Shown here one piece after another: positions 1 to 11,468 of a stretch of 64,000 nucleotides of DNA. Under the pieces are notes generated by a model, which saw only the letters and a list, made by a program, of their open reading frames with translations, had not been told where the DNA came from and ran no database searches. The DNA comes from Telopea speciosissima (lineage: Eukaryota > Streptophyta > Magnoliopsida > Proteales > Proteaceae), in contig NC_057923.1 in assembly GCF_018873765.1 (NCBI RefSeq), positions 9,808,413-9,872,412 of the forward strand. Reading direction: 5' to 3'. Position numbers and translations under genes: made by a program. How positions within the stretch are numbered: position 1 is the stretch's first letter; every line of letters starts with the position of its first letter.

Positions 1-225
1 ATAGATTCATAAATGCTCCTTAAGCAATTTGGTTCATGTTCAGTTTAACCGTTTTACATGGTTTGAAACTGTCTATTAACGGTTCAAACTAGAACCGAAT
101 CGTTTATTTAATGGTTTCATTTTAAAACTAAAACTGAACCAATCATTAAGCGATTTACCAGTTCAGGATTAAATGGTTCGATTTGATTTCAATAAAGAGT
201 TTCAATTTCGTTTTGACACCCCTTT
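1..225. repeat. End of a degenerate hAT-like element (partial)
   Basis: The window opens inside repetitive DNA rich in AACCG/CGGTT words and ending in TTTTGACACCCC near 216-226. That end resembles the GGGGTGTCAA terminus of the better preserved hAT-like element at 44998-45737. The other end lies outside the window, so family assignment is an inference from one terminus. Confidence 0.3.
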
Positions 226-378
226 CTCCCTAACTTAAATAATTGAAGGTATCAATGTTTATGCTTAGGAAAAATATAAAAAGAGAGAATTATTTTGGAC
301 AGAAAATCGGGCCGAAGTTATATCAAATCTAACATATGTATGGTTCAGGCCCGGTCCATGTAATCCCTTATGGGAGGT

Positions 379-456
379 GGAGTTTTTTAATGTATAATGT
401 TGAACTAGGGAAAAGTTGGAGCTTTTTAATGTATAATGTTGAACTAGGGAAAAGTT
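379..456. repeat. Tandem duplication, two 39-bp units
   Basis: The words TGTATAATGTTGAACTAGGG and AAAAGTT recur with a 39-bp offset (first unit near 379-417, second near 418-456). The two units differ at only a few positions, which suggests a recent local duplication. The ORFs overlapping it on the minus strand have no recognisable product. The rest of 226-930 holds no feature I can support. Confidence 0.7.
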
Positions 457-940
457 TTCTTTCACCAGTGGGATGGAAGAATATACATTGCCTAGCTATG
501 TGACTATAATTAGATGAGACTCTTATCTCATCAACAAACTCCCACCTCATATTAACGAATTTGAAAATATCCTTCCTCTTGATCATCTTATGGTATTTGT
601 TACCACAGAAGCAAGGGATTCTCCCTATGATATATGGTGTTAGATATTTAAGAGGACCGATGTAGGAGACAGGGTGAGACCTTAGGGACTTCAGAGCGAG
701 AAAGTTACAATTGTTGAAAATCTTCCTTTCCCTGTAACATGTTCATTAATTACCTAGAAACAAACGGACCCCCTACTAACAAGCACAATTACACTAGACT
801 ATGTCATTCGTGATCTATAAATGATCCAAATTCAATAGATTTTAATTAATAGAGCTTAGGTTTAACAATGCCTAATATGGTTAGCGACCCTAGTGTAAGG
901 GTGTCAAACAATTCGATTTTGGTGTAAATGGTTTGATTCG

Positions 941-1685
941 ATGCAAATAAATCTTTTGAGATCAATCTTGGAATCAAAATGTTTTTTGATAAGTAGAATG
1001 AAGACGGAGTATATGGTGTGTAACTTTGGTTACATTAGGATGGATAATGAGGTAGTGAAAATTAACAAGAGGGAGATTCCACAAAGTGATTATTTTAGGT
1101 ATCTGAGTTCAATAAAAAATAAAGAAGGTAATATAAAGGAAGGTGTTCCATAGAGTATGAGATGAAATGGAGAGGTGCATCTGCAGCATTGTGTGATCGA
1201 CATATTCCTATAAAACTAAAAAATAATAATATACAACAATTATACTACCTGCTATAATGTATGGTGCGGAATGTTGGTCAATTAAAAAACATCATATAGA
1301 CAAACTAAGTGTAGTGGATATTAGGATGTTGATATGGATGAGTGGCAAAACTAAGATGGGTAAAATAAGGAGCGATCGTACTAGAGTTGATTTGAGAGTA
1401 GCTCTAATACATGATAAGCTAAGAGAAAATCATTTGAGGTGGCATGACCATATTCAACGGAGGCCTTTACATACTCCAATACAAAGGAGTGATTTGATTC
1501 ATATTTAAGGAATCAAAAGAACCAGAGGCAAACCCAAAATGACCTTAAGAGAAGTGGTGAGGAAAGATATACATAACTTAGACCTAGTATCAAGTATGAC
1601 CTCGAACCGAATTGACTAGACAACAAAGATTCATGTAGCTGACCTAATTTAGTTGGGATAAGGATGTCTTGTTGTTATTGTATAC
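941..1685 (+). mobile_element. RTE-type LINE 3' remnant
   Basis: Two overlapping frames read like the C-terminal end of a plant RTE-type LINE reverse transcriptase. The first (941-1153) has a KTEYMVCNFG-like segment followed by IPQSDYFRYL. The second (1257-1508) has MYGAECWSIKKHHIDKLSV, then RMLIWMSGKTK and HDKLRENHLRWHDHIQRRP. The copy continues past the second stop with a degenerate tail (GVKRTRGKPK-like) and ends near 1680 with the GTTGTTATTGTATA-type tail usual for this family. It is 5'-truncated and frame-broken, so inactive. A second copy lies in the opposite orientation at 2235-2720. Confidence 0.75.
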
Positions 1686-2234
1686 TGACTAAAAGGAAGA
1701 AAATGACAAAACTTGAAAATAAAAGAGTATTCATGGCGTTTCTCAAAATAGTTTATAAAAATAAGCATTAATCAGAATTAGGGTCAAACCATTTCAAATT
1801 TGATTTTCTGAAACCATTAGGTTGTATTTGTTTGTAGGGGATATGTAGGGTGGGAACATAGTTAGTTAAAATGAGCTTTTAAATGCCTTTTTCGGCCATA
1901 ATTTTTTGCTGTTTTTTAACTGATGCCAATTTTAAGATAAAAGCCTTCCCAAAACAATAAAATTTTAAACATGTTTCTTGGTTTTTAAATGAAAAAAGTG
2001 TCACATTTTAAACATCATTACTGTTTCTTAAGTGAAAAAACGACACATTAAAAAACTTAAATTTTCATTTCTAAAAATAATGTAATATTATTATAAGTTT
2101 ATGATTCATACATCAAATATTGATGTTAATTAATAAGACATGAGTTGGTCCCACAATTTATGTGTATATTGCCATTTTTTGGTCTAGTATTTTTTCAAAT
2201 CTAAACGTTTAAATCTCGTACTAAGTGTAGTTTT
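1686..2234. other. AT-rich spacer between two LINE remnants
   Basis: The stretch is AT-rich with no ORF, RNA gene or clear terminal repeat. I see nothing I can name in it. Confidence 0.5.
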
Positions 2235-2720
2235 GATACAACAAACTCAACCTTATCGTAACTAAATGGAGTCGGCTACATAACATAGATCTTGTCCTCG
2301 AATCAGCTCTATTCCCTGCTCTTTTAGTTCCTTTATTTTTAATCAAATCACTCATCAAAATTGGAGCATTCAAATCCCTTCATTGAACATGGTCATGCCA
2401 TCTCAAACGAGTTTCTCGTAGCTTATCATGTATCAAAATTACTCCCAAATCAGTTATAATATGATCATTCTTAGTTTTGTCACGTATCCATCTTAACATG
2501 TTCATCTTTATTACACTGAATTCATTTATATGATGCTTCTTAAATGTCCAAAGTTTTGTATCATACATCATAACCAATCGTTTGGTTATCATTTTATAGA
2601 AGTACGTCGATCACACAACACTCTAGATGCAGATCTCCACTTCATCCATCCTATTTTAATTTTCTGTGAAACATCGTCTTTTATATCACATTTTTTATTT
2701 ATGATTGAGCCCATATACCT
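2235..2720 (-). mobile_element. RTE-type LINE 3' remnant, opposite orientation
   Basis: On the minus strand, 2380-2592 encodes a stretch with LWTFKKHHINEFSVIKMNML, then RWIRDKTK and HDKLRETRLRWHDHVQ. This is homologous to the RTE LINE tail at 1257-1508. The family's 3' end (words for TAGCCGACTCCATTTAGTTACG on the minus strand) lies at about 2240-2280. The copy is truncated and frame-broken. It faces the first copy, so the pair forms an imperfect inverted arrangement about 550 bp apart. They look like two independent old insertions rather than one event, because they have diverged strongly from each other. Confidence 0.7.
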
Positions 2721-4108
2721 AAAATAATCACCATCACATTATTCGACCTACTATATCCAAAATTCCACACCATATACCCCATTTATTTATCTTAAAACCT
2801 TTTGATTCTAAAGTTTATCTCCATATTTCCAACTTGATGTTAGTCTCTGTTTTTGTCTCATCCACCAAACCAATAACTTCAGCAAAAAACATACACCAAC
2901 AAACCTCACTCGAGCATCAAACAACTTGACGCTGTCTTTTGGAGCTTGTGCTACCTACCCAACAAGGACCTGGCTCATGTCCAGCCGTGGCGGGAGCTGG
3001 ATCGTCCAACCCCACTAAACGACAGGAAAAATAGGGGCGGGGTGGTCATTTCAGATGTGGGTCCCGCACCTTCTATTGAAGGGGCAGTAAATCCTATCCA
3101 TTCAATGGGTGTGGGGGAGCAAAGCAGGGGAATTTCAAGCTGTTGGCCCCTAGAGTAGCCGAAGGCGTTGAGGATGCAATTGATGCGGGAGTTTCAAGCT
3201 GTCGCCTCTTCGAAGGGCTTGACACTGTGCAGTGTATATAGCTCATCAGTATCAGAGTTGGGCTCGTCAAGCCTCCGAATGGGCTCTCACTCGCCTCTCC
3301 CTGAACGTTTCCCTGTAGCTTTGAGAGGTGCTATGGTGAGAGATCAGAGACGGAGGAAAAGAGAAAATTTTAAGAAGCCATCAAAGAAAACAAAAAGCAA
3401 AAGGCGAATTGGTTCCCTCATGTTTAGATGAATCAGATTCTTCACGAACTACAATCGCTCTGGGGGATGGTGGTGCTGGAGAGGAAACCCCTGCAAATTG
3501 GCAATGGCCGTGCTGGAAAGGAAACCCGTCATCCAAAGAAGACAATTTGTTCAGCCAATACAGAACAGAAGCTTCCACTATTCAATAACCCTTGACTGAT
3601 CCGTTAATTTCTGCAACATCAATGAAAGAAAGAAAGAGAAAAAAAAAAAAAAAAAAAGAAGAGGCGGCGAGCGACGGCACACCCTTGGTATGAGCCACGC
3701 GGCAAATTAATGCCGCCTTAGTTCCCTTTTAATCTATCCAATGTCGTATTAGCCTGCAATTTGGACCGAACTGTATGAAAAATTGAAAATTGGGAACGCG
3801 GAGTAGGTAGACCTTCTCGTCAAAATACCAAACCAGAGAAAACCGAAACAAGTCAAAAACCAACGTAAGAGTTCCTCACGTTTGACATCTTCATCCATTG
3901 CATTTGCAACTTCCAGAAGACCAGAACTGGACGTCATCTGCTCAAAGATTTTTCAACTCCCCCAGAATTTGTATAAAATAATGAAACTCACCTTGAATTC
4001 TTCTTCCCTCTGCAATAACATCTTACATAAATACTTAAACAGAGAGTCCGACCTGAACCTGAACCATCCCTCCCCTCCCTCAATTTTCGTAATCCTCCAC
4101 TAAAGAAA
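2721..4108. other. Intergenic region with MITE-like fragment and MMP upstream region
   Basis: Positions 2970-3060 (words CCAGCCGTGGCGGGAGCTGG, then CCAACCCCACTAAA) recur in diverged form at 48205-48265 (CCAGCCATGACGGGAGCGG, CCAACCCCATCAAA). This marks a dispersed repeat fragment. Poly-A/AG-rich tracts lie near 3620-3665. The last 150 bp before 4109 are presumably the promoter and 5' leader of the metalloproteinase gene, but no TATA box is clear enough to call. Short ORFs at 3168-3578 show no family signature. Confidence 0.4.
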
Positions 4109-5236
4109 ATGAAGTCACTTCACACTCGTGGTTCACTTCTCTCTGCAATCACTGCAATTTCACTGGTTCATCTATGCCTTCTATCCACATACATCGCCGG
4201 CCACCGAATCTTATATGATCAGAACAATAACAACAAGCCCAGCAACTCATGGGACTCATTCCACAACTTCACCGGACATCAAAAAGGCGACAACGTCGAC
4301 GGCTTATCCAATCTCAAGCAATACCTTCACCAATTCGGTTACATCTCCTCACCATCCAATTCTTCCTCAAATTCTTCTTCCAATTTCACAAACACCTTCG
4401 ACGACACCCTCGAATCTGCTCTCAAACGATACCAGAAAAACTTCAATCTCAACTCCACCGGTCAACTCGATAACACCACCGTTCAGCTTATGGCCCGACC
4501 CAGGTGCGGCAACGCCGATATCGTGAACGGCACCAGTACCATGAATTCCGGCAAACCTTCACATTCGAACCTCCACACCGTCGCACACTATTCCTTCTTC
4601 GAAAACACCCCAACATGGCCGGAAAATAAACGAAACCTCACCTACGGCTTCTGGCCCGGTAACCAGTTACAGGATAACGCTAAGGTTGTTTTCTCCCGTG
4701 CGTTTCAACGGTGGGCAGCTGTAACGCCGTTAACTTTTACGGAAACAGATTCCTTCCTGGCTGCAGATATCAAGATTGGTTTCTTCGGTGGGGACCACGG
4801 TGATGGAGAATCGTTTGATGGGTCAATGGGGACATTGGCCCACGCGTTCTCTCCTACGGCTGGATTATTCCATCTGGACAGTGCGGAAGATTGGGTGATC
4901 GACGGAGATGTGACCACGTCGACATCGACGGTAGCCATTGATATGGAATCAGTTGCGGTGCATGAGATAGGACACGTGCTTGGGTTAGGGCATTCTTCGG
5001 TGGAAGAAGCTATCATGTACCCGTCTATCTCGGCGAGGACGAGGAAAACTGAACTCGCAACCGATGATATTCAGGGTATTCAGGAACTCTACGGCAGCAA
5101 CCCAAACTACAATGCTTCATCAACACCGTCCGATACGCAGAAAGAAACTAGTGATGGTGGGGTCCGCATCATGGATTGGCATTGGACGCTTACGATGATA
5201 ATCAGCACCGTTGCTTCCGTTGGCTTGCTGTTGTAG
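4109..5236 (+). CDS. Plant matrix metalloproteinase (matrixin, M10A), GPI-anchor-like C-terminus
   Basis: This single-exon 375-residue protein is a secreted zinc endopeptidase of the plant MMP family, which cleaves extracellular or cell-surface proteins. An N-terminal hydrophobic signal peptide covers about residues 9-31. A peptidoglycan-binding-like propeptide with several N-glycosylation sites follows, containing LKQYLHQFGYI near 69-79. The cysteine switch PRCGNAD is at 131-137, with Cys133 expected to hold the zinc and keep the zymogen silent. The catalytic domain has HEIGHVLGLGH at 285-295 (three zinc-binding His plus Glu286) and a Met-turn at AIMYP (Met303). The last 17 residues are hydrophobic after a small-residue region, consistent with a GPI-anchor signal. 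Length and lack of introns fit the family. All key residues are present and the gene looks intact. It has no hemopexin domain, as is usual in plants. Confidence 0.95.
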   Translation: MKSLHTRGSLLSAITAISLVHLCLLSTYIAGHRILYDQNNNNKPSNSWDSFHNFTGHQKGDNVDGLSNLKQYLHQFGYISSPSNSSSNSSSNFTNTFDDTLESALKRYQKNFNLNSTGQLDNTTVQLMARPRCGNADIVNGTSTMNSGKPSHSNLHTVAHYSFFENTPTWPENKRNLTYGFWPGNQLQDNAKVVFSRAFQRWAAVTPLTFTETDSFLAADIKIGFFGGDHGDGESFDGSMGTLAHAFSPTAGLFHLDSAEDWVIDGDVTTSTSTVAIDMESVAVHEIGHVLGLGHSSVEEAIMYPSISARTRKTELATDDIQGIQELYGSNPNYNASSTPSDTQKETSDGGVRIMDWHWTLTMIISTVASVGLLL

Positions 5237-7022
5237 ATTCTATGATATCTCATGAGCTGGTGATACCGATTTTTTTTTTTTTAATAGGAGTTGCGAGATA
5301 TATTACATCAGCATTGTATCATTATTTGATTTATCTATGTATTTATTTATTTTTTATGAAACTATTTTTATTTTATTATTATTATTTTTTTCAACTGGGC
5401 TATCCGGCCTTTGACCGACTAATTCCCCAGGGCTCGTACACGACCCTGCAACACACACGAATCGGTAGATGTTGGAACTCCCATGTTCACTAGGGAGTTT
5501 CCTATATAAAACCTCTCATTATTTGATATATATGTGGCGAATAGTGATATGTTATTCTTCACTAAGATTAGTGGTACCTAAAAGGACCCAAAAGTAGAAC
5601 AAATTAGAAGAAAAGAATTTGTCTGAAAATATCCCAATCAATCCCTTGAGATCTCTAAACCATTAAATCGAAAGTTCTTTTCAACCATAAGAACATAGAA
5701 TGGCGAATAGAGATATTTGCCAAAACACATTGATTATATTTTGATATGCATTGAGGAATTGGCAAAGAAGAAGATTACGTTTTCTACATCCACCAGATAT
5801 GACCAAGCCATCAAGAAAGAAGTGCAAAACACATAACCACAAATCTCTTGCCACGTAAGAATTGAAGAACTGACGTAGACGGTAGACCATCCTTGTCACC
5901 TCGCCGCAAACCAGATAATGTTTGCAAAACATATTCGATATTGGAGTGGGAATGGAACTATCTCTCTCTCTCTCTCTCTCCCTTGTTTCATGCTATCACA
6001 GAGGTTCCATCGGATCTCTAAGCCTGAGTTTGAGAAGCAGAGGTCGGAAACGTACATAGGAGCTTGTATAGTTGCTGGTCTAAAAGAACACGGAAGATAG
6101 TGGGTATGCTCAGTCCTAACGAAGGTAAGTCTCATTGGAAAATTATCTCCTCTAGTTCTTTGCTCGGCTCAGTTCTCCAGTACCTAAAGGGGGGGTGGAT
6201 CCTACCTGGACAGAGTGTTAGAGCAGGGGTAGGGTGGTCATTGCACCCTCTTATTAGAGGCACTGGGGGAATTGGGGCAGCCAGGAAACTGGAGGGGATA
6301 AAGATCCAAGTCCCACCACCTTGTTAAGTATGACCTAAGTTCCATACAAACAGCCAAAATTGAAAGTATTAAAATTCGTGAAAATGTTTTTTTATAATCA
6401 ATGTCTACATTCACCATAAATCATGTTATATCTCTTTATGTTATAATTTGAGTCTATTATTTTTATTTTTTGGATGATAAAAGAAAGTAATATTACTAAG
6501 AAACCAAGTGATATATAGATTTTTTAGTTTGGGCATATCTAGCTAGCTATAACAGCAAGGGCTATACAAAATCGATTTGAGTCTATTTTGGTTTTAAAAA
6601 CTCGTCTATACATTATAGAGACACTCTTTGGTAACGAAACAAGTTCTCGTCCATGATTTTTTTCCATTGATTCAATTTCGTCCTATTTTTGTGGGAAAAT
6701 GTTTTATTAAAAGTAGTTTCAAAACACCTTTTGTGGTTTGAAATTTTGATTTTGTATTTTCTTACCCACTTGTTTTTTTTTTTAACTTTTGGTGTTAATT
6801 TTGAGAGAGGCTTTTTATTAGACATTTAGTCTCACATTAGAAGTGAAAAAGGATGTCAAGTAGGAATGGGAATCTAAGGGTAGGGTTCCTTGAAGGTAGG
6901 TATTTCTCCTCTCTCATGTCAAGTCGAGATGAAACGAGACTTTGAAATATATAAAATATTATTTTTTGCTCAATATCTGAACCGGATTAAATTCCGAGTC
7001 TACTAATGTCATTTGGGTTATA
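5237..7022. other. Downstream region of the MMP gene; SINE fragment and microsatellite
   Basis: The stretch is T-rich just after the stop codon, where a 3' end is likely. Positions 5395-5500 are a diverged SINE fragment (listed separately). A (TC)n microsatellite lies at about 5961-5981. Positions 6185-6320 resemble dispersed GGGGTGGTCATT-containing repeats seen at 3030-3060. ORFs here (5681-6135) lack any recognised domain. Confidence 0.4.
5393..5505 (-). repeat. Truncated tRNA-type SINE (same family as 54335-54552)
   Basis: The words TATCCGGCCTTTGACCGACT, then CTCGTACACGACCC and ACACACGAATCGG, align in order with TATCCGACTTTAGGCCGACT, CTCGTACATGACCC and CCACGCACGAACCGG of the fuller copy at 54335-54552. 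Only the 3' body is present and the pol III promoter end is missing. Confidence 0.6.
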
Positions 7023-7473
7023 TGTTACGTGCGAGATAATCTGAAAATAAAATAAAAGAGAAATAATAGGGATAGAAAGAGAGGAATGGAGAGATAAATT
7101 TGGGATAGAGTTTTGCTTTACAGATGAAGCAATGGCATCCTACCGCAATTGAGAGGTCACCAATCCTCTCTCAAGATAAACTCTTAAGAATTAATTAATA
7201 TTTTTCTCCTCCTTTTCTACTTCTTCATACATCAATAAATACCCGGTTAATATTAACTACCCACTTCGCCACTCCTACAATTTCTCTCAACTCCTAAAAA
7301 ATCTCCTTAAACTTATTCCATTTTTAATAATTACATATAATAAATAACCACCATCCCCTAGATACATATAAATTTTTTGTTTTTTGATAATTATACATAT
7401 AATTAATAATAAATTAATAATAACTAACTATAATCACAAAGAACTACACCTAAATAAAAATCGACACATAATA
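7023..7473 (-). repeat. TRIM LTR (3' LTR in element orientation)
   Basis: This is the left copy of the direct repeat, about 451 bp. It carries a TA-rich block near 7361-7405 that the right copy lacks. The polypurine tract lies immediately to its right (minus-strand sense). Confidence 0.8.
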
Positions 7474-7792
7474 TTCCATCTCCCTAAATTTTGGTCTTGT
7501 CCTCAAGACCACTAAATTACAAATGAAAATTAAAAATAATTTCACCCGGATCTCAAATCTTGTTTGGGTAATTCTCCTAAGCTGTTTTCGTCGATTGCCA
7601 ATGTTACGCCCGTGAACTCGTCGATCTAATAATACCAATATTTGAAGAACCAGATGAAAAACTCGTACGGACCCGAGACGATCAATCTCTGTTGAACAAA
7701 TCGTTTCTATCCAGCCTTTGAACAGAGAAGGATACACCCGTATAGACCCGGGACGGTCGATTTCCTCCGCTATGCCTGACTCTGATGCCATT

Positions 7793-8216
7793 TGTTACGT
7801 GCGAGATAATCTGAAAATAAAATTTATAAAAAAAAAAAAAATAGAGATAGAAAGAGAGGAAGGGAAAGATAAATTTGGGATAGAGTTTTGCTTTACAGAC
7901 GAAGCAATGGCCTCCTGACGCAATTGGAGGTCACCAATCCTCTCTCAAGATAAACTCTTAAGAATTAATTAATATTTTTCTCCTCCCTTTCTATTTGTTC
8001 ATACATCAATAAATACATGGCTAATATTAATTACCCGCTTTCCCACTTTTACAATTTCTCTTAACTCCTAAAATATCTCTTTAAACTTATCCCACTTTTA
8101 ATAACTATATATAATAAATAACCACTATCCCGTAGATATATATAATTAATAATAAATTAATAATAACTAACTATAATCACAAAGAACTACACCTAAATAA
8201 AAATTGACATATAACA
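7793..8216 (-). repeat. TRIM LTR (5' LTR in element orientation)
   Basis: This is the right copy of the direct repeat, about 424 bp, with TG...CA ends. The tRNA-Met primer-binding site lies immediately to its left at about 7779-7790. Confidence 0.8.
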
Positions 8217-8221
8217 TTATG

Positions 8222-10689
8222 CCTGGCACAGTTTAGGCTTTACCTAACGTCGTTGGGTTGCAAATGCAACTGATTAAAGCTCATACCATGTCGGCATTTC
8301 TGTGAGACAAAAAATGATATGGTTTGCTCTCTATCCAACGTGTAGGCCATTTCGATCGGCGTCATTTTGTCTCCAACGTTGGCCACACATGAAGTGGTAT
8401 TGGTTAGCTTGCATCTGCTATTGGTAACGGCCATATTTTCTGAAAGTTACCTCTTTTCGTAGAGGTACTTTCAAGGGGTTTATTTCCTCTATACATAGAG
8501 GTCGTCCATGCCGATTTGGAGGACACTAAGAAATTATATTTTCTCACTCTCTCTCTCTCTATTTGTCTTGATTTCTCTGATACAGCTACACCTTCGTTTC
8601 TCTCAATTTTATACATTCTTGTGTATTTCGTTTTAGGAGTCTGAGTGTTATAAATCTGAGATAAAAAAGAAGTGAATGGTGAGGGTGCTTGAATCAAACG
8701 AGAATGTTCTGTCCTTAAGACAGTATTTGCACTCTTACTTCTGCACTATGTTACAGTAAATCTGCCTTTCAAGATAAAACAGGTCTGGACTTGATTACTG
8801 TTTTGCAGACACAGTAATCAACTTGAAACTAACAGAGAAAAAATATGTATATGACTGACAGATTTCATGGGCTATTCGGATGGGGTCACATCCATTAGCT
8901 CATATGACTGTTCTTTTGGGTAATGTCTATTGGCTCTCATGGTTGTACAGATGGGCTACAGCCAGAGGGCTCAACTTTTGTGCCAAAGGTTGCACCCCCT
9001 TTGATCAAACACCGATCCAACGGTCGGATCTAAACCATCACACTAGTGGTTTACAAACCGTTGATTCCGAAAAGAATAAGGCGTCTAATTACGACAATGC
9101 GGATGTGCACAGTGCACAGTACAAAGTGCGCCACTAAAGGGCCACATTGCGCCTCACGCACGTGCACAAACTATCACCTTCCTCGCTCGCAAGTGCACCG
9201 TACAACATTTTCTAAATAAAACATGTGATAATAGATCACAAACATATATAAGCCAAACGAATTTCTTCTTCACAGTCGATGTGGGACTAAAGTCCCACAC
9301 CAATATTTGAAAATTTCCAACAATGCACAACCCTGTAAAACTTGAAGGAATTTGCAGTAAGAAATTGCACCACTACTATCGAAAGCCATTAGGTTGTTGT
9401 ATCTTGGATGCCAATTCGCATACACCTAGCTGCACCAATTGGGGGTGTATATGGTCTTAAGGAAAAGGCTCCTTGGTATGCCTCAGCCTTAAACATTTGG
9501 GTTTGATTCGTTTGAATATTCTGGAGCAACACACTTTCATTTTAACAGATAAATCTTATCACTCTCAAGAGTCTTCTATTAGTGTATCTTCACAACATCT
9601 TGACTACTCATGACTTGTGAGAGTATTATTAAATATTCATCCATAACTTTCGGCTATCGATAGAACATATCTTCTCCGCGATAAAGGGTTTCAAAGAACC
9701 TACAACTTAGTCATCATATAATAGCTTATAAAAGACCCAAACAAGTTAGCCTTCATTTTCTCAAGTTCGATCCCTTCCAATGACTCAAAACATGGAATCA
9801 GGGGTGGGGTTGGATCAGTGCAGCCCGATTGAAATCGATCGGAATCAATTCTAAAGAACCCTAAAATTAATCCTCAAATCTAAAAAATCAACCATCCCCA
9901 TCAAACGAGATCGGCGATGGAAGCAGAGCCAGTCACTATGGGAGTAAAGAAGGAAACAATTGATGAATAGGTCGATAGATGGGCACTGTCCCAAAAGGAG
10001 GCAAGCATTGACAAAAGAAAAGATGAGTCGCCAAGAATTGGGTGTAAGCTGGGCATGTACAACCGCGTAATGCCTTAGAATTTCGGCTACAAAAGGGTGA
10101 ATAGAGAGACAAAACTAGGCACTAAGGGCATCCTCATAAAGACATATCTCATCAACCCCACACCAATAAGCCCTCTCATCAATCACTACAACAGTCTTCC
10201 ATGGATCTAGATCAGAATATACGGACGGCGTCACTACCACAAAGTTCATCCCTAATGACGCGCTTAAACATTTTCGGGGAAAAAAAATAAAGAGTACACA
10301 AACGTACTAGAAGACGAAGAAACAGTATACAGTTCTACAACTAGAATAGACCATGGAGACAGTTAAACAGAATTTTAAGCAGAAGGAAGAGTTGCAGAAT
10401 CCTTCCTAGTAGATGTGTTCCCGTAATCACAAAGTTGAAGACGGAGAAACAGTATACGTTTGTGTTTTAGTTTGTCAGATACAACGCCCGAGATCTCCTG
10501 AGGCAAACGCAATAATCTATTCTGGACACAACAATATGGAATCAGAGAGAGAAACGCAATGGAGTTTATGGGTGTTACATAGGGATCCAAGTCAGTTCTC
10601 GAATACCAACAAAAGTTCGAGAAATTGTTACATTTTGCACCCATTCATCAGAAAATGGACATAGAAAAGGGGAATGGATTTGAGAAGGG
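8222..10689. other. Intergenic region without a supported gene
   Basis: No coding region with family signatures is visible. A short hairpin, TGTGGGACT...AGTCCCACA, lies at about 9281-9299 (see findings). A (TC)n run lies near 8544-8561. ORFs at 8404-8697, 8880-9137 and 10375-10664 have no recognised motif. An exon too short to see cannot be excluded. Confidence 0.4.
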
Positions 10690-10975
10690 GTTGAGGCCGG
10701 GGTTCTTTTTCGGTTTTGGGTGGTGGCATGTCCATAATTGCCTTGATCTTAGATGGATCGACCTCAATACCCCTGTGGCTGACTATGAACCCTAAGAGTT
10801 TTCCAGCTGTGGTTCCAAATACACATTTCTAGGGGTTTAGCCTTAGCTTGTATGTTTTAATTATTTCAAAGAATTTTCTTAAGGCTTCAACGTATCTCTT
10901 ACGTTCTTTTAACTCGATAATCATGTCGTCGACGTAGACCTCGACCTCTTTGTACATTAGATCAACTCTAGGGTT
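10690..10975 (-). mobile_element. Ty3/gypsy reverse transcriptase fragment (fossil)
   Basis: The minus strand encodes a piece of a gypsy-type reverse transcriptase. It includes the catalytic YVDD box within an EVEVYVDDMI context. Downstream are the conserved regions around the FG...GK(L)LGF motif and the IEVDPSKIKAI segment. Only about 270 bp of the RT palm region is present, with no LTR, integrase or gag beside it. It is an isolated, broken and old fragment of the Ty3/gypsy family. Confidence 0.8.
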
Positions 10976-11456
10976 TTAGATCAAGAATCGATAATCAACC
11001 GAAATTGATATTAATCACCACCAATTTCGATCCAAATCTCCCAACGCTTGCATAAGCAACACAAATTTATCGAAACCCACCACTGCATATTTTCATTTGC
11101 AAATATAATCGAAAACCTTACATATGGTGGGTCATTTAATTTAAATTGGACAAATTTAACATGAGTCTCACAATGCGAAAATCATCTTCGTGCGGATCCT
11201 CTCCAATGAGTTGGAGAACCCAATGAACCATCCGATAGCTAGGCAGGCTTTACACGCGTTGAGATGCGCGTAGACACACATCCCGGCGCGCACCCAGGTG
11301 TTGGATGTTCATTCGGCACTCCTCATTCTTATTGTTAATTAGAATGATTGGTTCTTACGTAAATAGAGAGAACTTCCTGGGCATCCTTGGGAACGATCAA
11401 CTATAGCGACTCGTCACCGACAGAACATCTGAGAACCGACGACCGACTGATAAATC
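10976..11456. other. eIF1 upstream region with MITE-like fragment
   Basis: Positions 11195-11330 begin GGATCCTCTCCAATGAG and contain GTTGGATGTTCATTCGGC. Both words recur, diverged, at 42160-42300 (GGATCCTCTTCAATGAGG, ATTGGATGTTCATTGGGC). This is a small dispersed foldback-type repeat. The last 100 bp are probably the proximal promoter of eIF1. Confidence 0.45.
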
Positions 11457-11458
11457 CA

Positions 11459-11468
11459 TATATAAATA
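11459..11468 (+). promoter_or_regulatory. TATA box of the eIF1 gene
   Basis: TATATAAATA sits just upstream of a CT-rich initiator stretch (TCTCTCTCTCTCTACAG, about 11484-11500). That is the usual start-site setting of highly expressed plant housekeeping genes. A leader of about 70 nt then leads into a likely 5'-UTR intron (donor GTAACT at 11574, acceptor CAG ending at 11903 or 11913). Confidence 0.65.

Larger units (their letters stand above)
7023..8216 (-). mobile_element. TRIM: miniature LTR retrotransposon (fossil)
   Basis: Two direct repeats, 7023-7473 and 7793-8216, both begin TGTTACGTGCGAGATAATCT. They flank an internal stretch of only about 320 bp with no coding capacity. The right copy ends ATATAACA, giving TG...CA termini. 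On the minus strand the internal region starts with TGGCATCAGAGTC two bases after the LTR, a primer-binding site for initiator tRNA-Met. At its far end it has a purine-rich AGGGAGATGG polypurine tract. The flanks TTATA (7018-7022) and TTATG (8217-8221) are a near-perfect 5-bp target duplication. This is the architecture of a terminal-repeat retrotransposon in miniature. The LTRs differ at several sites and by indels, so it is not recent. Both ends are present. It is non-autonomous by nature. Confidence 0.85.

Noticed and set aside
5958-5984. CRISPR-like or regulatory repeat
   Set aside because: It is a simple TC microsatellite. No CRISPR array is expected or present in this plant DNA.
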